64,000 nt of DNA, taken from positions 35,705,011 to 35,769,010 of the forward strand of contig JABBOT010000001.1 of assembly GCA_016165875.1 (NCBI GenBank), given 5' to 3'. This document shows, one piece after another, positions 23,546-36,066 of the stretch. How positions within the stretch are numbered: the stretch's first letter is position 1; every line of letters starts with the position of its first letter. The translations under genes and the position numbers were made by a program. The notes below the pieces were generated by a model. The model saw only the letters and a program-made list of their open reading frames with translations, did no database searches and was not told where the DNA came from. This DNA is from Acanthopleura granulata (Eukaryota; Mollusca; Polyplacophora; Chitonida; Chitonidae).

Positions 23546-25370
23546 TCTTGCATCATCCACAAATAATCCTGAATTAATAGCTCTGAACTACTTTAAACTA
23601 AGCTTGGACTTACAGGTTATATCCCGGTTACCCTGCATAACAGAGCAGCAGAGTCCTCTAGAAATGGCCAGTCTGGGAAGAGCCGCCATTCCACACATCA
23701 CCCTGAGGCGGTCTACAGATCGTTCATTGATGTGACAGACTGGCTCGGTGGCTAGACCACTCTTAAACGAGGATATCATGGAACATTGCTGTATACATCG
23801 AAATTTCGGTATGAATGGAAACAATCTACGGATACATAACAAAGAATTCGAACCTGAACGTCACTTTCAGAATTCATACAATCAAAACATTTATTTTTAT
23901 AGACAGCAATAATCATACAGAAACTTTTAGTTTAGATTGATCAACCTGTCAGTCAGTAAACCAATAAATGTATCAGTTAATTGCCTGATTTAGAAAGTGC
24001 CAACGTTTCTCTTCGCCAGAAGAGGGTCTAAATTGGAGAGCAACTGGACAGTAAACTCTTACGCAGTACTTGACTTTGGGTCGATGAAAGAGTTTCCCCG
24101 AACCTGGGCGAGGGGTTTTGGCCTCAGACCTGTGCAATCCAATCTGAACATTCCTGGAGTCTCCCTGGTGAATTCTATGACAACCTGGTAAAACGTAACC
24201 GTGGCCTGCCTAATTACCCGCGCACAGAAAGAAAGGGCCGAACTGACAATGAATGGTTTTTCGACGCTTACATCCACAGCCATGGAGAAAACGACAAGGC
24301 ATACAAGGCAGCTTACAGAAACAGCATTCGGCATTCGACAAAATTGTTAAATCACTGTTTGAGATTAACTGTCGGACATATATACCTACAGGAAGAGTAA
24401 GTGAGAGTATGTGAGAGTAAACACGCATGAATTGTTGGTCAACATCAACAGGATAAGGTAGTAAATTCTGTATATCAGATTTGTCATTTGTGACTTCAGC
24501 CTAGACTCAAATAAACCTCCCAAGAATTTCTACGCAAGAAAAATCATATAATACTATACAGGAAATTATTCAGAAAATGTTAAGATTAGAATACACGACT
24601 AAATCGTTTTATGGAGTTGTTATCTGTATTTCTTTTGTAAGTATTTAGATATACCTAAGAATAACTTAGTCAATCTTAATTTCGCTACAATTTTATTATT
24701 TAATTTTATTTCGAGACAATGAATCTACCTAATTCATGTGATTTGGAATGGTCCGCGAAGGCGCACATGTCAAGACTCGATGTTATGGTAGATCGAAGCT
24801 GAGTAGAACCTCTCACTGCGTTACTTTACCCGTGGCCGTGAACTATACGTATCTGACATTTACCAGTACCGCGACATCAAACAGGTGGTATACTTCAAAG
24901 AGCAGGGCTCAGACAGCTCAACACAACTTTATTAGCTCCCCTCCCCCCCCTCAAAAAAAGTTTCCGGTTACGTAACTTCCATTTTTGTCTTCCATATTCA
25001 CCAACAATGTATACACGATATAATCCACTGATCAGATTACCCCAGAGTATGGGATTATATGTGCAGTTTCCAGTTGCATGAAGACTTAGCCTATAGATGA
25101 GCCTACATCATTATGAATTATTTTGCATAGGTATATATTATACACAGCACTTGGATGATCTTTTGCCAATATAATTATCTTGTTCAATCCAGGTATAATG
25201 GCGCGACAAGCAGTGCAATGGTTTCCAGGTAAGGCCGATCGATGACGTTGTGACACAGAATAACAATCTTAGCTTTTCACAGTCATACCCAGGCTTCTCC
25301 CGAGATTGGCGTCGCTTTCATTAATATTAAGTTAACATTAGAATTTTAGGTCCTTGTTGGTTCCGAGGTC
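23546..25370. other. No convincing gene
   Basis: Unique-looking DNA downstream of unit B. A tRNA-like stretch before it (23297-23372, GTGGTAAAGGCGACAGCC) may be a SINE head but is too degraded to assign. A CCCCTCCCCCCCC tract lies near 24940. Open frames of 64-91 codons on both strands show no recognisable domain. Confidence 0.45.
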
Positions 25371-25372
25371 AA

Positions 25373-25640
25373 AGGACGACGTTTCATTGTTGCACAATGG
25401 CCGCTCCTACTTTTGCATCCATGGTGTCGCCTAGATGGCACGCCGTGCAGAGAATAACGGAAATGCCGACGATGTTTCATTGTTCCACACTGGCCATTTC
25501 ATAGTTGTATTCTTAAAGCTACCTTATCGGGACGAAGTGCCGAAGCCAACAGACATGCCGACGACGTTTCGTTGCTGCAAATCGGTCGCTCTTAATGCTG
25601 CATCCCATAGTGTTGCCTCTTTGGAATGCTGTGGCGAAGA
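25373..25640. repeat. Three-copy tandem repeat of about 90 bp
   Basis: GACGACGTTTCATTGTTGCA near 25373, CGACGATGTTTCATTGTTCC near 25467 and CGACGACGTTTCGTTGCTGC near 25557 head three diverged units spaced about 90 bases apart. Both strands stay open for about 90-115 codons just after (25435-25870). That may reflect the repeat composition rather than a gene. Confidence 0.65.
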
Positions 25641-25849
25641 CAATGGCCATGCCCATCCAAATACGGTCCACAAACACTTGTCCTATTTTCTTAAGTTCAA
25701 CGCCAAACGAAACAGGACCGCACATGACTGCACATTTCGTAAGGTTCGGTTGTATCACAGCAAAAAGTATAATAGCCGATGACCCAAAATGGGTAACAAC
25801 TGCGTGCAGGTTTTCAGGGCCTTTTACGTCCAGCTTAACCAAGACATTG

Positions 25850-25985
25850 AGCCCTCGATGGCTCAGGTAATTAAAGCGCTCGATTCGCTACGGCTTTGAG
25901 CCCTTGACTATTGATGTTGAGTACACGAATCCCACCATCGCTGTTTCGACTGTGACCTTAAGGCAGGGGTTCCGTCAGGTAGAAT
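25850..25985 (+). mobile_element. tRNA-headed SINE fragment, third type
   Basis: GCCCTCGATGGCTCAGGTAA gives a box A-like TGGCTCAGG. GGCTTTGAGCCC sits at the box B distance. The following GATGTTGAGTACACGAATCC and GACTGTGACCTTAAGGCAGG continue as a body unlike SINE-1 or SINE-2. No tail or target-site duplication was identified. Confidence 0.6.
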
Positions 25986-26069
25986 ACATTCGTTTTTCTA
26001 AGTTTTAATTAATTCCCACCCTCCTCTTCTAACACAACTTTTCTTTTCACCTCTTTGTCTCACTTAGTA

Positions 26070-26126
26070 GTACTTATCCGACGGCGACTAGCGCTATTGT
26101 GGGAGGAAACCCACGACCATCTACAG
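26070..26126 (-). mobile_element. Short SINE-1 body fragment
   Basis: ACTTATCCGACGGCGACTAG then TTGTGGGAGGAAACCCACGA match the SINE-1 centre in minus orientation, with a deletion joining GGAGGAAACC to the CACGACCATC part. Both ends are missing. Confidence 0.75.
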
Positions 26127-26639
26127 CTTCCGCTTTATTATATATCAGCTGTAAAACTAGGAACTGAATAAATTACCACATCATTATCTGTCAAGAGAAA
26201 TAAATTGCATTTCTCAACATCGTAAGGAATGACTGAATGAATGAAGAATTATTATGGCCACATTGGTAATATCTTATCCATATCGTGGCGACATCGTAAG
26301 GAGGAATAAATAATATTATAAGTTTATCCTTTTATGCTATTTAGGTTTGTTACTGTTCTATATTTTTTCTGACATGAAATTCGCTGCCATTATGTTAGTC
26401 CGCTGAAGTTGGAGAATCTCCTGGTTTATATGTAAGGCGACAAGACTTATAGTCGGTCATCATGAAAACCTGTATACACGCGTCATAACTAAAACACGTG
26501 AATGAATCAATAACACACGGCACTTCCCATGGTTTTTTTGGCTCCGGGGCAGTTAATACTGAAGTGTTAGGGTACAAATAGAAGGCTGTGGCTACATAAA
26601 ACTGGTAACAGACTATGTACATTTTTTCTTCCCTACTTT

Positions 26640-26720
26640 CCTTTTCTTTATCCTTCTTGTTTTTGTTTTGTTTTTTTTTTTCCTTGTTGTCTTTTTTATT
26701 TTTCTTTTTTTTTTTTTTGG
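26640..26720. repeat. Pyrimidine-rich low-complexity tract
   Basis: T-rich with scattered C and G (CTTTTTTATTTTTCTTTTTT and similar). It produces a lysine/asparagine-rich artefact frame on the minus strand, which is not a gene. Confidence 0.9.
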
Positions 26721-27480
26721 TCACTCTATATTTTAGCATGACCTTTTAACATAGCTAATAACTGACCTGGCTACAAGACCACTTTCGAGTTTTGCGGGAT
26801 GTGGCCGCAGTTGCGAATATTCACGTTTATTAGTTTACTTGCCTCATCCGTCAGAAACTTATTTTACTTTACTGCCATTTGAAGAAACCATGGCGTCTTT
26901 TATTGATTGCCCGACTCCATCAACCACTATTTATAACTGTGAAAACACTCAATAATGTTAAGAGTATTGTATAGGTACATAAGTAAATACTTCGTAAATA
27001 ATCCATTGATTCTAAAGGTGATACCAGTTTAATATGGAAATGAAAGTAGGTGACAAGTTCGTACCTGTTAGGGAAATAACCGTTACTACACTTCCTCATT
27101 TCCGGCAAGCAACGGAAATAGCCGACATCGGAAGTTTGACTAAATTACCTCCTCCTTTCACGTCTAACTTAGTCAAAAGAGAGGCAGGTTAAAGGTTCGC
27201 CAAGCAGCACTTCATTAACAATCTTATTCATTCAAAGCACCAGTATTACGTAACGAATTCCATGTACTGATCCACAAACACCCATTTCGCTGTAACCTTT
27301 TTACGTTTACCCTAATCGCTGACAGTAAACCGGTTTGAAACAGACAGAAAAAGTGATCGAATTTGAATGCGTTAATGAAGAAGCATTCTGGAAGTATAGC
27401 TCTGGCAATACATGTTCCACACGGGTATCAGCCACCAGAATAATGAGTGTGTCAAAGTCCACAACATGGAAAAATCCATC

Positions 27481-28180
27481 ATAATTTTATCGATAATGAA
27501 CGAAATGGTCTAAACCTTGATCTCTAACTTGTACAGGCAAAGTCATGTGCTAATTTTCAACAAAAAATTAAGAGCCGTTTTGAGAAAAAGTTTGTTAACA
27601 GGGCAAAACGACCATAATTTCAAAGTTGACAGGGTCCGAAATCTCAAACTTGTTCTGTAATTCATCACGATGAAGCCATGTACCAAGTTTCATTTAATAT
27701 CATGAACTATTTTAGAAAAAAAATGTCGGAAAACTATGAAAGTTCAAAACAAGACTAAACGGTGATAATATCCTTGAGAACAGCTCCAAACTCGAACTTG
27801 AATTCTCACTCGTCATGGTGGAACCATCTACAAGTTTCAATTCTACTCGTTTTGATTTATTTTTTCATTTATTTATTTCATTGGAGATTTAAGCTATACT
27901 CAAGAATATTTCACTTATACAACTGTGGCCTGCATGATGGTGGGAAATCCACGACTATCCGCTGACAGAATTTCCTACTTAGGGCCGAAGAGGAAGCCAG
28001 CCCAAGCTTTACTTGAACTCAGAACAGCCACATTGGCGAGTCCGAAAAACTGTGGGGAAAAAACACTACAAAACATTAGAAAAACTGACATAATTTTATC
28101 CCAGTTGGACAAATCAGCCAGAAACTCGAACTTGATCTCTAACTCGTCATAGCGATACTATGTTCCAAGTTTCCTGTAAA
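27481..28180. repeat. Degenerate tandem array, 130-155 bp unit, broken by a SINE
   Basis: Four units begin CATAATTTTATC (27481), CATAATTTCAAAG (27611), GATAATATCCTTG (27762) and CATAATTTTATCCC (28089). Each then has a core like AACTCGAACTTGATCTCTAA, a CTCGTCA or ATCATCACG stretch, and CCAAGTTTCA. The third-to-fourth spacing becomes regular once the SINE at 27866-28040 is removed. No coding function is visible. Confidence 0.75.
27866..28040 (-). mobile_element. Degenerate SINE-1 inside the tandem array
   Basis: CATTTATTTATTTCATTGGA, ACTCAAGAATATTTCACTTA, ATGATGGTGGGAAATCCACG, AGAGGAAGCCAGCCCAAGC and ACTTGAACTCAGAACAGCCA follow SINE-1 in minus orientation. There is a deletion in the body and the tRNA head is mostly lost. 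Confidence 0.8.
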
Positions 28181-28189
28181 AGAAATGTC

Positions 28190-30100
28190 CTGAAAAAGCT
28201 TTCTTGACAGACTGGGTGACCTGCAGTCTCTTCTGGATATCGTTAAGGGACAAACAAGTGGACCAGATATTACGAGAAATTAAGGGATGAAAATTCAGAT
28301 CTTTCCGAGTTTCGAGCGCATTGTGGGATACATTTATAGCGTTTGTACATTTCACATGGGATTAAGCACTCTGTAGAACCTGTTGACTGGCAGAAGAACA
28401 CGTGGCAAAGAAACTTTGTTGTCAGAGAAAAGCTCGATCACAGTAGCTTTTTGTAATGACCTACAAACACATGCAAACCATTTGAAAAACTGATGCAAGC
28501 TTGAAATTTGATCGCTGGAGACAGTGAACTTGTGAAAATTAAGTACAAGGGAACATGTTTTTGTTTGTAAGGATGTTCGAATAAAGATCATACAAAATTT
28601 ATCTCATGTGACTTTCCCTGCCATAATATCGAAGATATTGTGCCTTTGGGTTGTGCTCCTTTAATATGGTAAGAGTTTACTCCACTTCAAATTTCATTAT
28701 GTTCTGTTGAAAAACCCAAACTGGTAGAAGTAATATCCAAAGTGTCTAGATTATGCTTCAGGCCGTCAGTCGAGGGTGAAAAAAAACAATGCCAAAGATA
28801 TTTTCCATGGTTAGAATAGCTAGAAACTGAAAAATATAATGCCAGGGTTATGCTTCACTATTAGAATTAACTTCACATGAAACAGAAATAAAAAAAAATG
28901 AATCAAAATTGATTACCTGAACCCTTGTCATAGATGCTGTCTATCGGTGTATTATTAACGACATCAATATTTAGCACTGTGTCTTGGAAGATTAAACACA
29001 GCCGAGCACTTAATGTCACACTGTTGGAAGAGTCAGTGTTTTACCACACAATAACTCCGGTATTCCTACATGGGTTGTACCACTACAGTTGCTTTAATGG
29101 TAAAACAGCCGTAATAGGAGAAACGCGAGATCTGGGTGGGGCTCAAATATTATTTCGCGCAATGATATTACGGCCATCATGGCCGTTATTTTACAGTGTT
29201 TGCTGTTATTTACGTTATTTACTGGTCCATTTCATCTGGACCCCATTTCACAAATAGGGTGTGAGTTATATCAAACGTAATTGCTATGAAGACACATGCT
29301 GTAGAGATACGTTACCATGGTAGTTACGTTTGACGAAACGTTACACCTTCTTTGTGTAACATAGACATAGGCTTCCAGAACATTGAAAGTAGAGGAATCC
29401 TGAAACTTCCCTGTGTGTGAATTGGGCGGAAACCAAGTCTCGTGTGACCTAGTGATGAAAGGAAACACCCTTCGGGACTCGGCCACACACTCATTCCTTT
29501 TTGCTTTCGTGCTTTGGTTGTGTGCGCATGTGCAGCATCAGTGGTTAGCGCATAACGATTGGATGTAACAGTCGTTGCCATGGTTTTCTATGACAAATGT
29601 AAGTACTCCGTGGGGAACTCTGAAACGCCTTCGCGCCTTGAACAAAGCGCCTCAAAGCTGTGTAGCCTTTTGTTCTTTCCTGTATCACCTCGCTCTTTCG
29701 GGTATATTTGTGATCAAGAACACTTTGGTAGTACACATGTACTGCAACACTGGGACAGAAAAAACGATTTTAATGCAATTTGTTCCGCTTTTGTCTAGCC
29801 CATCACCGGTGTTCAAACAAACTCCAATCTTTCAAACCATATCTCCTAGTCAAAAAAAAAATGCCAACTGCATTTGCAAGGGGAAAAAAATCTGCGTTTC
29901 AAGTATCTCTCAGGTAGCAGATCTAACCAGGAGAATGAGCACATCATCTGAGTTCATGTTTTCTACGAAATCTATTCCAACAAAATCTCGTTTATTGTCA
30001 CGTTACCTGGTGTCCAGCGGAAAGTTCTGTAACGGATCAGACAAAAACATCCAGATACAACAGTCATTGAATTCTGATGGTGACCAACGTGCTGTACAAT
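28190..30100. other. No gene recognised
   Basis: Includes the first part of a 289-codon open frame (29575-30444) that has no recognisable domain and runs through a SINE remnant. I regard it as chance. A perfect ATTACGGCCATCATGGCCGT inverted motif lies near 29168. No other repeats were noticed. Confidence 0.5.
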
Positions 30101-30105
30101 GGCCA

Positions 30106-30367
30106 AGGAGTCTTCTACCAATGCTTTTGCTGTGGGTTCAAGTCCAGAAAATTATATATAAAACCTCCATGAAACATAGGCCTATCCACTCTTTAAGTAT
30201 TGCCGGGTTTTTTCTCTGGTCGCACGTGGGAAGGCCTGCTAGCTACTTGCGGATTTCATTTGTTGGGGTTATGATTACGAATACGGTTACTACGTCCACT
30301 CTACTTTCCTCCACCCATAAATATGATCGTACATCTACAAAACACCGATCAAATAAAGAAATAAATA
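30106..30367 (+). mobile_element. Old, divergent SINE-1 copy
   Basis: Recognisable by GTGGGTTCAAGTCC (box B region), TCGCACGTGGGAAGGCCTGC, CTACTTGCGGATTTC, TTTCCTCCACCCATAAATAT and the end AAACACCGATCAAATAAAGA. Extensive substitutions make it one of the oldest copies in the window. Confidence 0.75.
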
Positions 30368-30369
30368 TG

Positions 30370-33185
30370 ATTAATGAATTGTTGGTTCTTTGGCTGATTA
30401 TACTCTTGTTTCATACAACACATGTTGAGAGGCGGTTTATTTAATGTGTAACAGAGATAAGAGGTGAAACCATTGAGTGCTTTGTGTTGTCCACTTAGAG
30501 TGTGGATTGCTGTTATGCTAACGCATGAATTATCTGCAATTATGTGTAGAGACATGCAGGCGCATGACATCTAAATGTGGTTAGTGGATGTTACTAAATA
30601 TTTAACCAACTTTGAAGTGGAAACCCATACCGCTGCCCTCGAATGGATCCGTGTGTTCTCGACGTGACCAGCGACTGTTTACTTTGTGTCGACACCGCCA
30701 GCGTGGCTGGTTTGATAAAGTGCCGCAATTAGCAGACAGTAAATAAAAGCAGCAGGTCGGAACTGATTACGTAACTGAAAACGACATGCTGTGAATTTTC
30801 ACGCAATCATGACACGTTTAATTAGGCAACCTCATTATTATGATGTTGTGGATTTCAATGCACTTTACGACACTGCACAGCTGCGTGTACACATGTGATG
30901 GCACACGCTGACAGCGTTACATCCTGGACATCATGTCCCATCGGAACAATTAACGGCATGGAGAATGCTGTGTAACTATATAGATGGCACATTCCGTTAA
31001 ACCGCAATCCTGAGGGCTGATTTAAAAGTGAATCAGAGCACAAGTTAAATAAGTGCCTTTCTCTTTGATTCAAACAATCAGTCAACCCACCTATCGATTT
31101 GTCAGATTTTTGGGTAGACGTGGGTATTCTATAAATATGCCGTCGGTTCGTAGGCCGGAAAACCCAGTACTCCTGTCAGTTCACTGTAACGACAAAAACC
31201 TCAGACGCAAGGAAAATCGAAAACTCATCACAGATGAATACAGATCACAATTATCAATTCCTGGTGCTAGAGTAGTTTTGTTCCAGTGATTTTAGAACTA
31301 ATTTCGAGGCTATTTTCGCTTCACTTTTTGGGTATTTTTCTACTCTTGGCTAGGTTTTGGTAAGGCAGACCTTCAACTTTCTGCCTGGTGTGTTTTGGTT
31401 GGTACTAGGTGAAACTCTGGCGGATGAACACAACTGGGAGCGTGGTGAAATGTCCTTGTCACTGTCCTGGTCGAGCCGACACCTCTGGACAACTATTGTA
31501 TTTGACAGGCCATGTCTCGAATTTCCTCCACTATGGTTACTCGAAATATTTACCTCGAATTTTCACAGGTCATTTAACAAGAGGCTACGAATGTTTGTAG
31601 CTAGAAGATTTAAGGACTCCTCAGCGATACTGGACTTTGACGTGTAAAAGGAAAGTATGCCAAAGGAGAACAATGGGTTGATTACATGGCTGTGCACTGG
31701 GTTTCTTCATGCAGCCGTAGTTTCGTATTCTCAACGTCTGTTGCATGAATTCTTAGTGTCGAGCTACAATAACTCGATTTCATTTTTCTACACATTTGCC
31801 GATGGGGTTTATTCCGAAATTGCTGTAAAACACCCTGACATTTCTACCACATGCAACATCCCCAGACTAATCACTTTTAGAATTACCGGAGGTATTCCCT
31901 AGATTGCAAAATTTTGACATATAAGCTTCAGAAATGTTTAACGAGTCTCTGGTGTGGTAATTGTAAAGATGACAGTTTAATATAGCCTCTGGCATTTACG
32001 AGATTGTAATATAATATAATAATATCTAATCCTCTTATACAACTAATGATAAATTTTTAATCGTACTCTAAACAAATCATTTACGATATACTTTTAGATC
32101 ATTCATCTATTACCATTCCCATTAGCGAATAAATATAAACAGCTCATTGTGTATTTTGTAACTCAAATACAAATATACATTGGTTATCCTTATATATAAA
32201 AACAGCACAGGAGTACATATCATAATAAAATAATCCCTTGGGTTTTATTGCTCCACCTGACAGCATCAGCATTGTATCGTGACCTATGTGGCAAGCCCAA
32301 TTCGTTCACCATGATTGATATTTACTTCTTTTCAGTCCTTATACCCGTTTATACAAGAAAATGTCTCTTGTCCACAAGATGAAATTAGCGGTTTTGCTAT
32401 GAATAAAATGCGCAATAATCAAACTTCAGGTACACTGTACAACCATATATGCCCCCAAACTATGCCTGTGACTTCTTGTCTTTGAATAGTATATCGACCA
32501 AATATTCCAGCTATCCACACGATCAGTGCCATGTTGCTATAGAATCTTCAGCAACACTGTTTACACCTAACTCGGTTCACGACGGCAATCATTGCCCTGT
32601 TTTATACAAGTGAGCCCTTTCACTCACCTTGTAATAGACGTAGCTTGACTCGTTACATGCATACTTAGATCATACGGAATTCCACATTATAATACCACGT
32701 ATCGTTTTAAAGCTTCACGCAACAATTGGAAAACATGCAAATCGATCATATTTATCATCACAGTGAAATTTCTGATCACCTGCACGTGCAAGGATCTATC
32801 CGTCATTTTAGTCAGGCCTGCTGATTAGCAATTTTCCGCCTTTGATCAAAGTAGAAAATTCACCATTTAACACCCATATTGTTGTCGACATCGATTGATT
32901 GCATTTAAGGATGAATGAAAGTAGCAGGTTTATTTGATTGCATCTCCAAGTGAATATGGCGGGCTATACAATACAGTCGCTGCCATATGAAGATCGGGCT
33001 TCGGCATTGTTCTCGGGTGTTTCCGGGGGTATTGCTTTACCGTTTCTTGTCAACCGAAACGTCGCAAATTGTTTTTTATGTTGACTACAGGGTAAAAGCG
33101 GAAGTGGAGACAATTGGTAAACCAGCTGATCGAAATCGGTCATATTTCAGACCCCAAGTTCGAAATGCCACCATTTCTTTATCTT
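30370..33185. other. Unique AT-rich DNA, no gene seen
   Basis: Short open frames on both strands with no domain. No SINE, inverted repeat or tandem repeat was noticed. Confidence 0.5.
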
Positions 33186-33189
33186 TCCA

Positions 33190-33330
33190 TCGATTTTGTA
33201 TTTGATCAAACGTAAAATTACAGGAAATAGAGGTTAGGATCCTCTCTGCGCATGCAGAAAATGTCTAGAGGCGCACCCATCTTCATTTCCGGTGTGATGC
33301 GGAAATAGTCAGGGCGGGCATTTCGCACCA
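33190..33330 (+). repeat. Dispersed repeat copy (partner at 54185-54310)
   Basis: TATTTGATCAAACGTAAA, TCTGCGCATGCAG, CATTTCCGGTGTGATGCGGA and AATAG recur in the same order at 54190-54300 (TATTTGATCAAACGGAAATG, TCTGCGCATGTA, CATTTCCGGTTTGGACCGGA). The last part is a small palindrome. The family is unknown. Confidence 0.6.
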
Positions 33331-34700
33331 ATTATTGCCGCTTTTATTGGTCAGCGGAGCGGGAGAATTGCTGGGACAATAGTGTGATCCTGCTCAAGGG
33401 AATAACGACAGACGTAAGGGATAGCCTTTACAATACGGCTCTACAGTGCAGAAACCACTACTCAACCTCCATCAGCTGGCCATGGCTGTTTGCACCACAT
33501 TAATCGGTGTGACCATAGGGACCATTGTCCCTCATCTACCTGTATATCTACTGTGAAAACACATTAAATATTTACTCGCGTCACAATTCAATGCCTTTAA
33601 AAAATATGCACAGAACCGACAATGAAAAATAACGTGTGTGGCAACCCGTGACAGTAAGCTTCCATAGCTGTGACTATCATACACAGACATGTTTACAGAA
33701 TAGGTCGATAGAAAACGCACTCTCGAATCCAATCTGACATGGGCATCATTTCAGGGCAATGGTCATCAGACTTAAACGTGTTACATAAATGGGTAAAAGC
33801 TTAGTGTACGAGACCAAACAGGAACACGACTTGTGATCCAACCTTGGAGGAATTATCGTTAAGGCCTCGTCCCTCATACATCGCATTTACACCTTAAATT
33901 GGATTGCTGTATATAAACTACAGACTTCAAACGAAAAGACAGCTTGTCACTCGACACAAAGGACAAAAACGTTTAATTATACGTGAAGCAAACTGCAACA
34001 CAACTTTCGATCCAGTGTACGTGTTGTAGGAAAAAGTGGCTAAGGACATTGTACAAGCCTTTACACAGTAGTTATAACTGCACCTGCCAACTGAATGGAC
34101 AACTTGAAAACCAACATGGTAGGAGGAAGCTTTCATGGTTAATGCCTCTATCTTCCAAGAGATACACGGCTGAACAGAGATATAAATGGACACAGACCAA
34201 CATAAAACAGAAGGTGTAAACCCACCTCATAAGAACAGGCTTTCTATGCTAATGCCTTATTGCCTAAAAATTTGCCCCGGCGGGAAAAATTATGAATATA
34301 CAAAATCCTATCGGTAAGACGCTTTGTGAACCAGCGTGATAGGATTAAACTTTCACGGCTAAGCATATATGTTTACGCAGTTTGACAAAATGTATAAATG
34401 TGAAAAAAGACAGTTTTCTTGGCTAAGGGAAAGATCAACGAATGTTTACACAGTTTGGAACAGGTAAACATGTTCGAGGGCCAAAAGGAAACAGAATTTG
34501 TATAGCATCCTTTCAGGAACAGGGATGTTTACACAGTTCTATAAATGCATGAATATACAGGTAGACAACGTTAACGTGCAAGTGATAAGCTTTTTTGAAT
34601 GGTGATTTTATTCCGTACTCTGAGATTTTCCACACTCTATCTACCAATGAAAACTGCTGACTATTTTTCTGCATGAATCCTTCCTCGTTTATTACTGTAT
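33331..34700. other. No gene recognised
   Basis: Contains a loosely repetitive stretch (33960-34560) with recurring GTTTACACAGTT and AAACAGAA-like phrases, but no clear unit. No supported exon. Confidence 0.4.
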
Positions 34701-34718
34701 ATGTTTTCTTTTTTCCAG

Positions 34719-34948
34719 GCCAAGATTCAAAGCTACTGTCAGCATGCACTGGCCCTTATCATTTGGATGATGCATACAGATGCCAAGCGAACGAAAGCGC
34801 TAGCTTTGAACCAAGGAGGACAAGAAATGTACGAAGCACGCTTCCAGGCCCATGGTCTAAATATAAACTGTTTGATCTATATATGTTTTCAAGCTCTGAG
34901 ATCCAACGCCATAAAGGACTGTTTTCTTTTGCAGTGAGGGAAATATAA
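34719..34948 (+). other. Possible terminal exon after a strong acceptor
   Basis: A long pyrimidine tract ending TTCTTTTTTCCAG (34706-34718) is a strong splice-acceptor match. Two frames stay open after it, ending at 34937 and 34948. Neither resembles a family I know. A donor-like CAGGTAATG at about 34963 lies beyond stops in all frames, so it would have to be a last or non-coding exon. Weak evidence. Confidence 0.2.
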
Positions 34949-35808
34949 TCTTTGTCGCCGATCAGGTAATGTGAAAATACTGTAATTCTAATTCAACTAC
35001 ACTCTACTTTGCTTCTACAAATGGATTTCCGGTATGCATTCAATTAGCCACTCGGGTTATTCGGTTCTAAAAGGAAGTCCCTCACCTTGCTATTAAGTGC
35101 TCTTCGCTTGGCGAGTCTCGATTTGAACTACTTTATTAAATAAAAGATTTAATTTAAATCAGCTTTTCAGTAATGTCCATTCCACTTATAAATTAATACC
35201 CTTGTTTTCAAATATTGCCTTTAAGCACTTTGGCTCGAGACGTAAATTCCTGCTTTAAATATTGTCATGATTGTAATAAACTTGCATTCAAAAGTGAATG
35301 GCAAAACTGTTATTCCAAAAAGGGAAACGAAGAAATTGCTTGTAATGTCGTTTGAGGTCAAATTACCGCTGGGAGCGAAACGGGAGGCTTTGACCTAAGA
35401 ATGTCTCAAAAGAAATATTTAATCACTTGTCTGTGAGGATTTAACGTAATCCGTGTTTTAACCGACAGAACAAAACCGTTTTGTGCACCTACAACAGTTT
35501 GATGGCCATAATCGGCTTTTGGGGGGGGTGAAGGCATAGATCTGACCGAATGTCAAAAATCATTTCAAACAAGCTTTACGAGAAAACTTTTGAGAATGGT
35601 AAATTAATTCAACGCTTCTTTGCAGTCACTGTTCTTATTTTTGGCTGTTAGCCAAAACGGGATTTTACGATGACTTAATTCTGCATGCAGTGACACACTG
35701 TAATGCGAGTTAAACTTCAAACTATCGAACTGTGGTGACATTGTGGATAGAGCATGTCTCGTAAACAGCAGATCCAGGGATCAGTCCGTTGCCGCACTTA
35801 TGTCCTTA

Positions 35809-36066
35809 AAGGAGAGGCAAACATAAAAACCATGCCTAAATCAGATGAAATAGTATGAAAATTTATTTGCAGATATAGTCTTTAACAGTTATTAATACTA
35901 TATATACCAAGAGGTGGTCCCAAATAACCACCTTTTAAAAACATTTTCAAATACTCTTTTCTCCTGAAAGAGAAAATAAAAATAAACATTAAAGACTGTA
36001 TCTGCAAATAAATTTTCACGCTCTTACAACTAATTTTGGCATCGTTTTTTCATGTTTTTTCTCCTT
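35809..36066. mobile_element. MITE-like element with long terminal inverted repeats and TA flanks
   Basis: The ends are AAGGAGA... and ...TCTCCTT, with TA at 35807-35808 and 36067-36068, the target signature of Tc1/mariner-type transposition. The inverted arms are about 75 bp. Their inner ends, TGAAAATTTATTTGCAGATA (left) and its complement TATCTGCAAATAAATTTTCA-like (right, one difference), are nearly perfect. The middle holds a small GGTGGT...ACCACC stem. No transposase is encoded. A tRNA-like stretch (35725-35795) lies just upstream. Confidence 0.85.

Noticed and set aside
29575..30444. Longest open frame in the window (289 codons, plus strand)
   Set aside because: No recognisable domain and low-complexity stretches. 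Its last third reads through an old SINE-1 remnant (30106-30367) up to its tail. Best explained by chance.
35725..35795. tRNA-like GTGGATAGAGCATGTCTCGT with GATCCAGGGATCAGTCC
   Set aside because: Looks like a degraded SINE head next to the MITE. It does not fold as a functional tRNA, and no body or tail was found.
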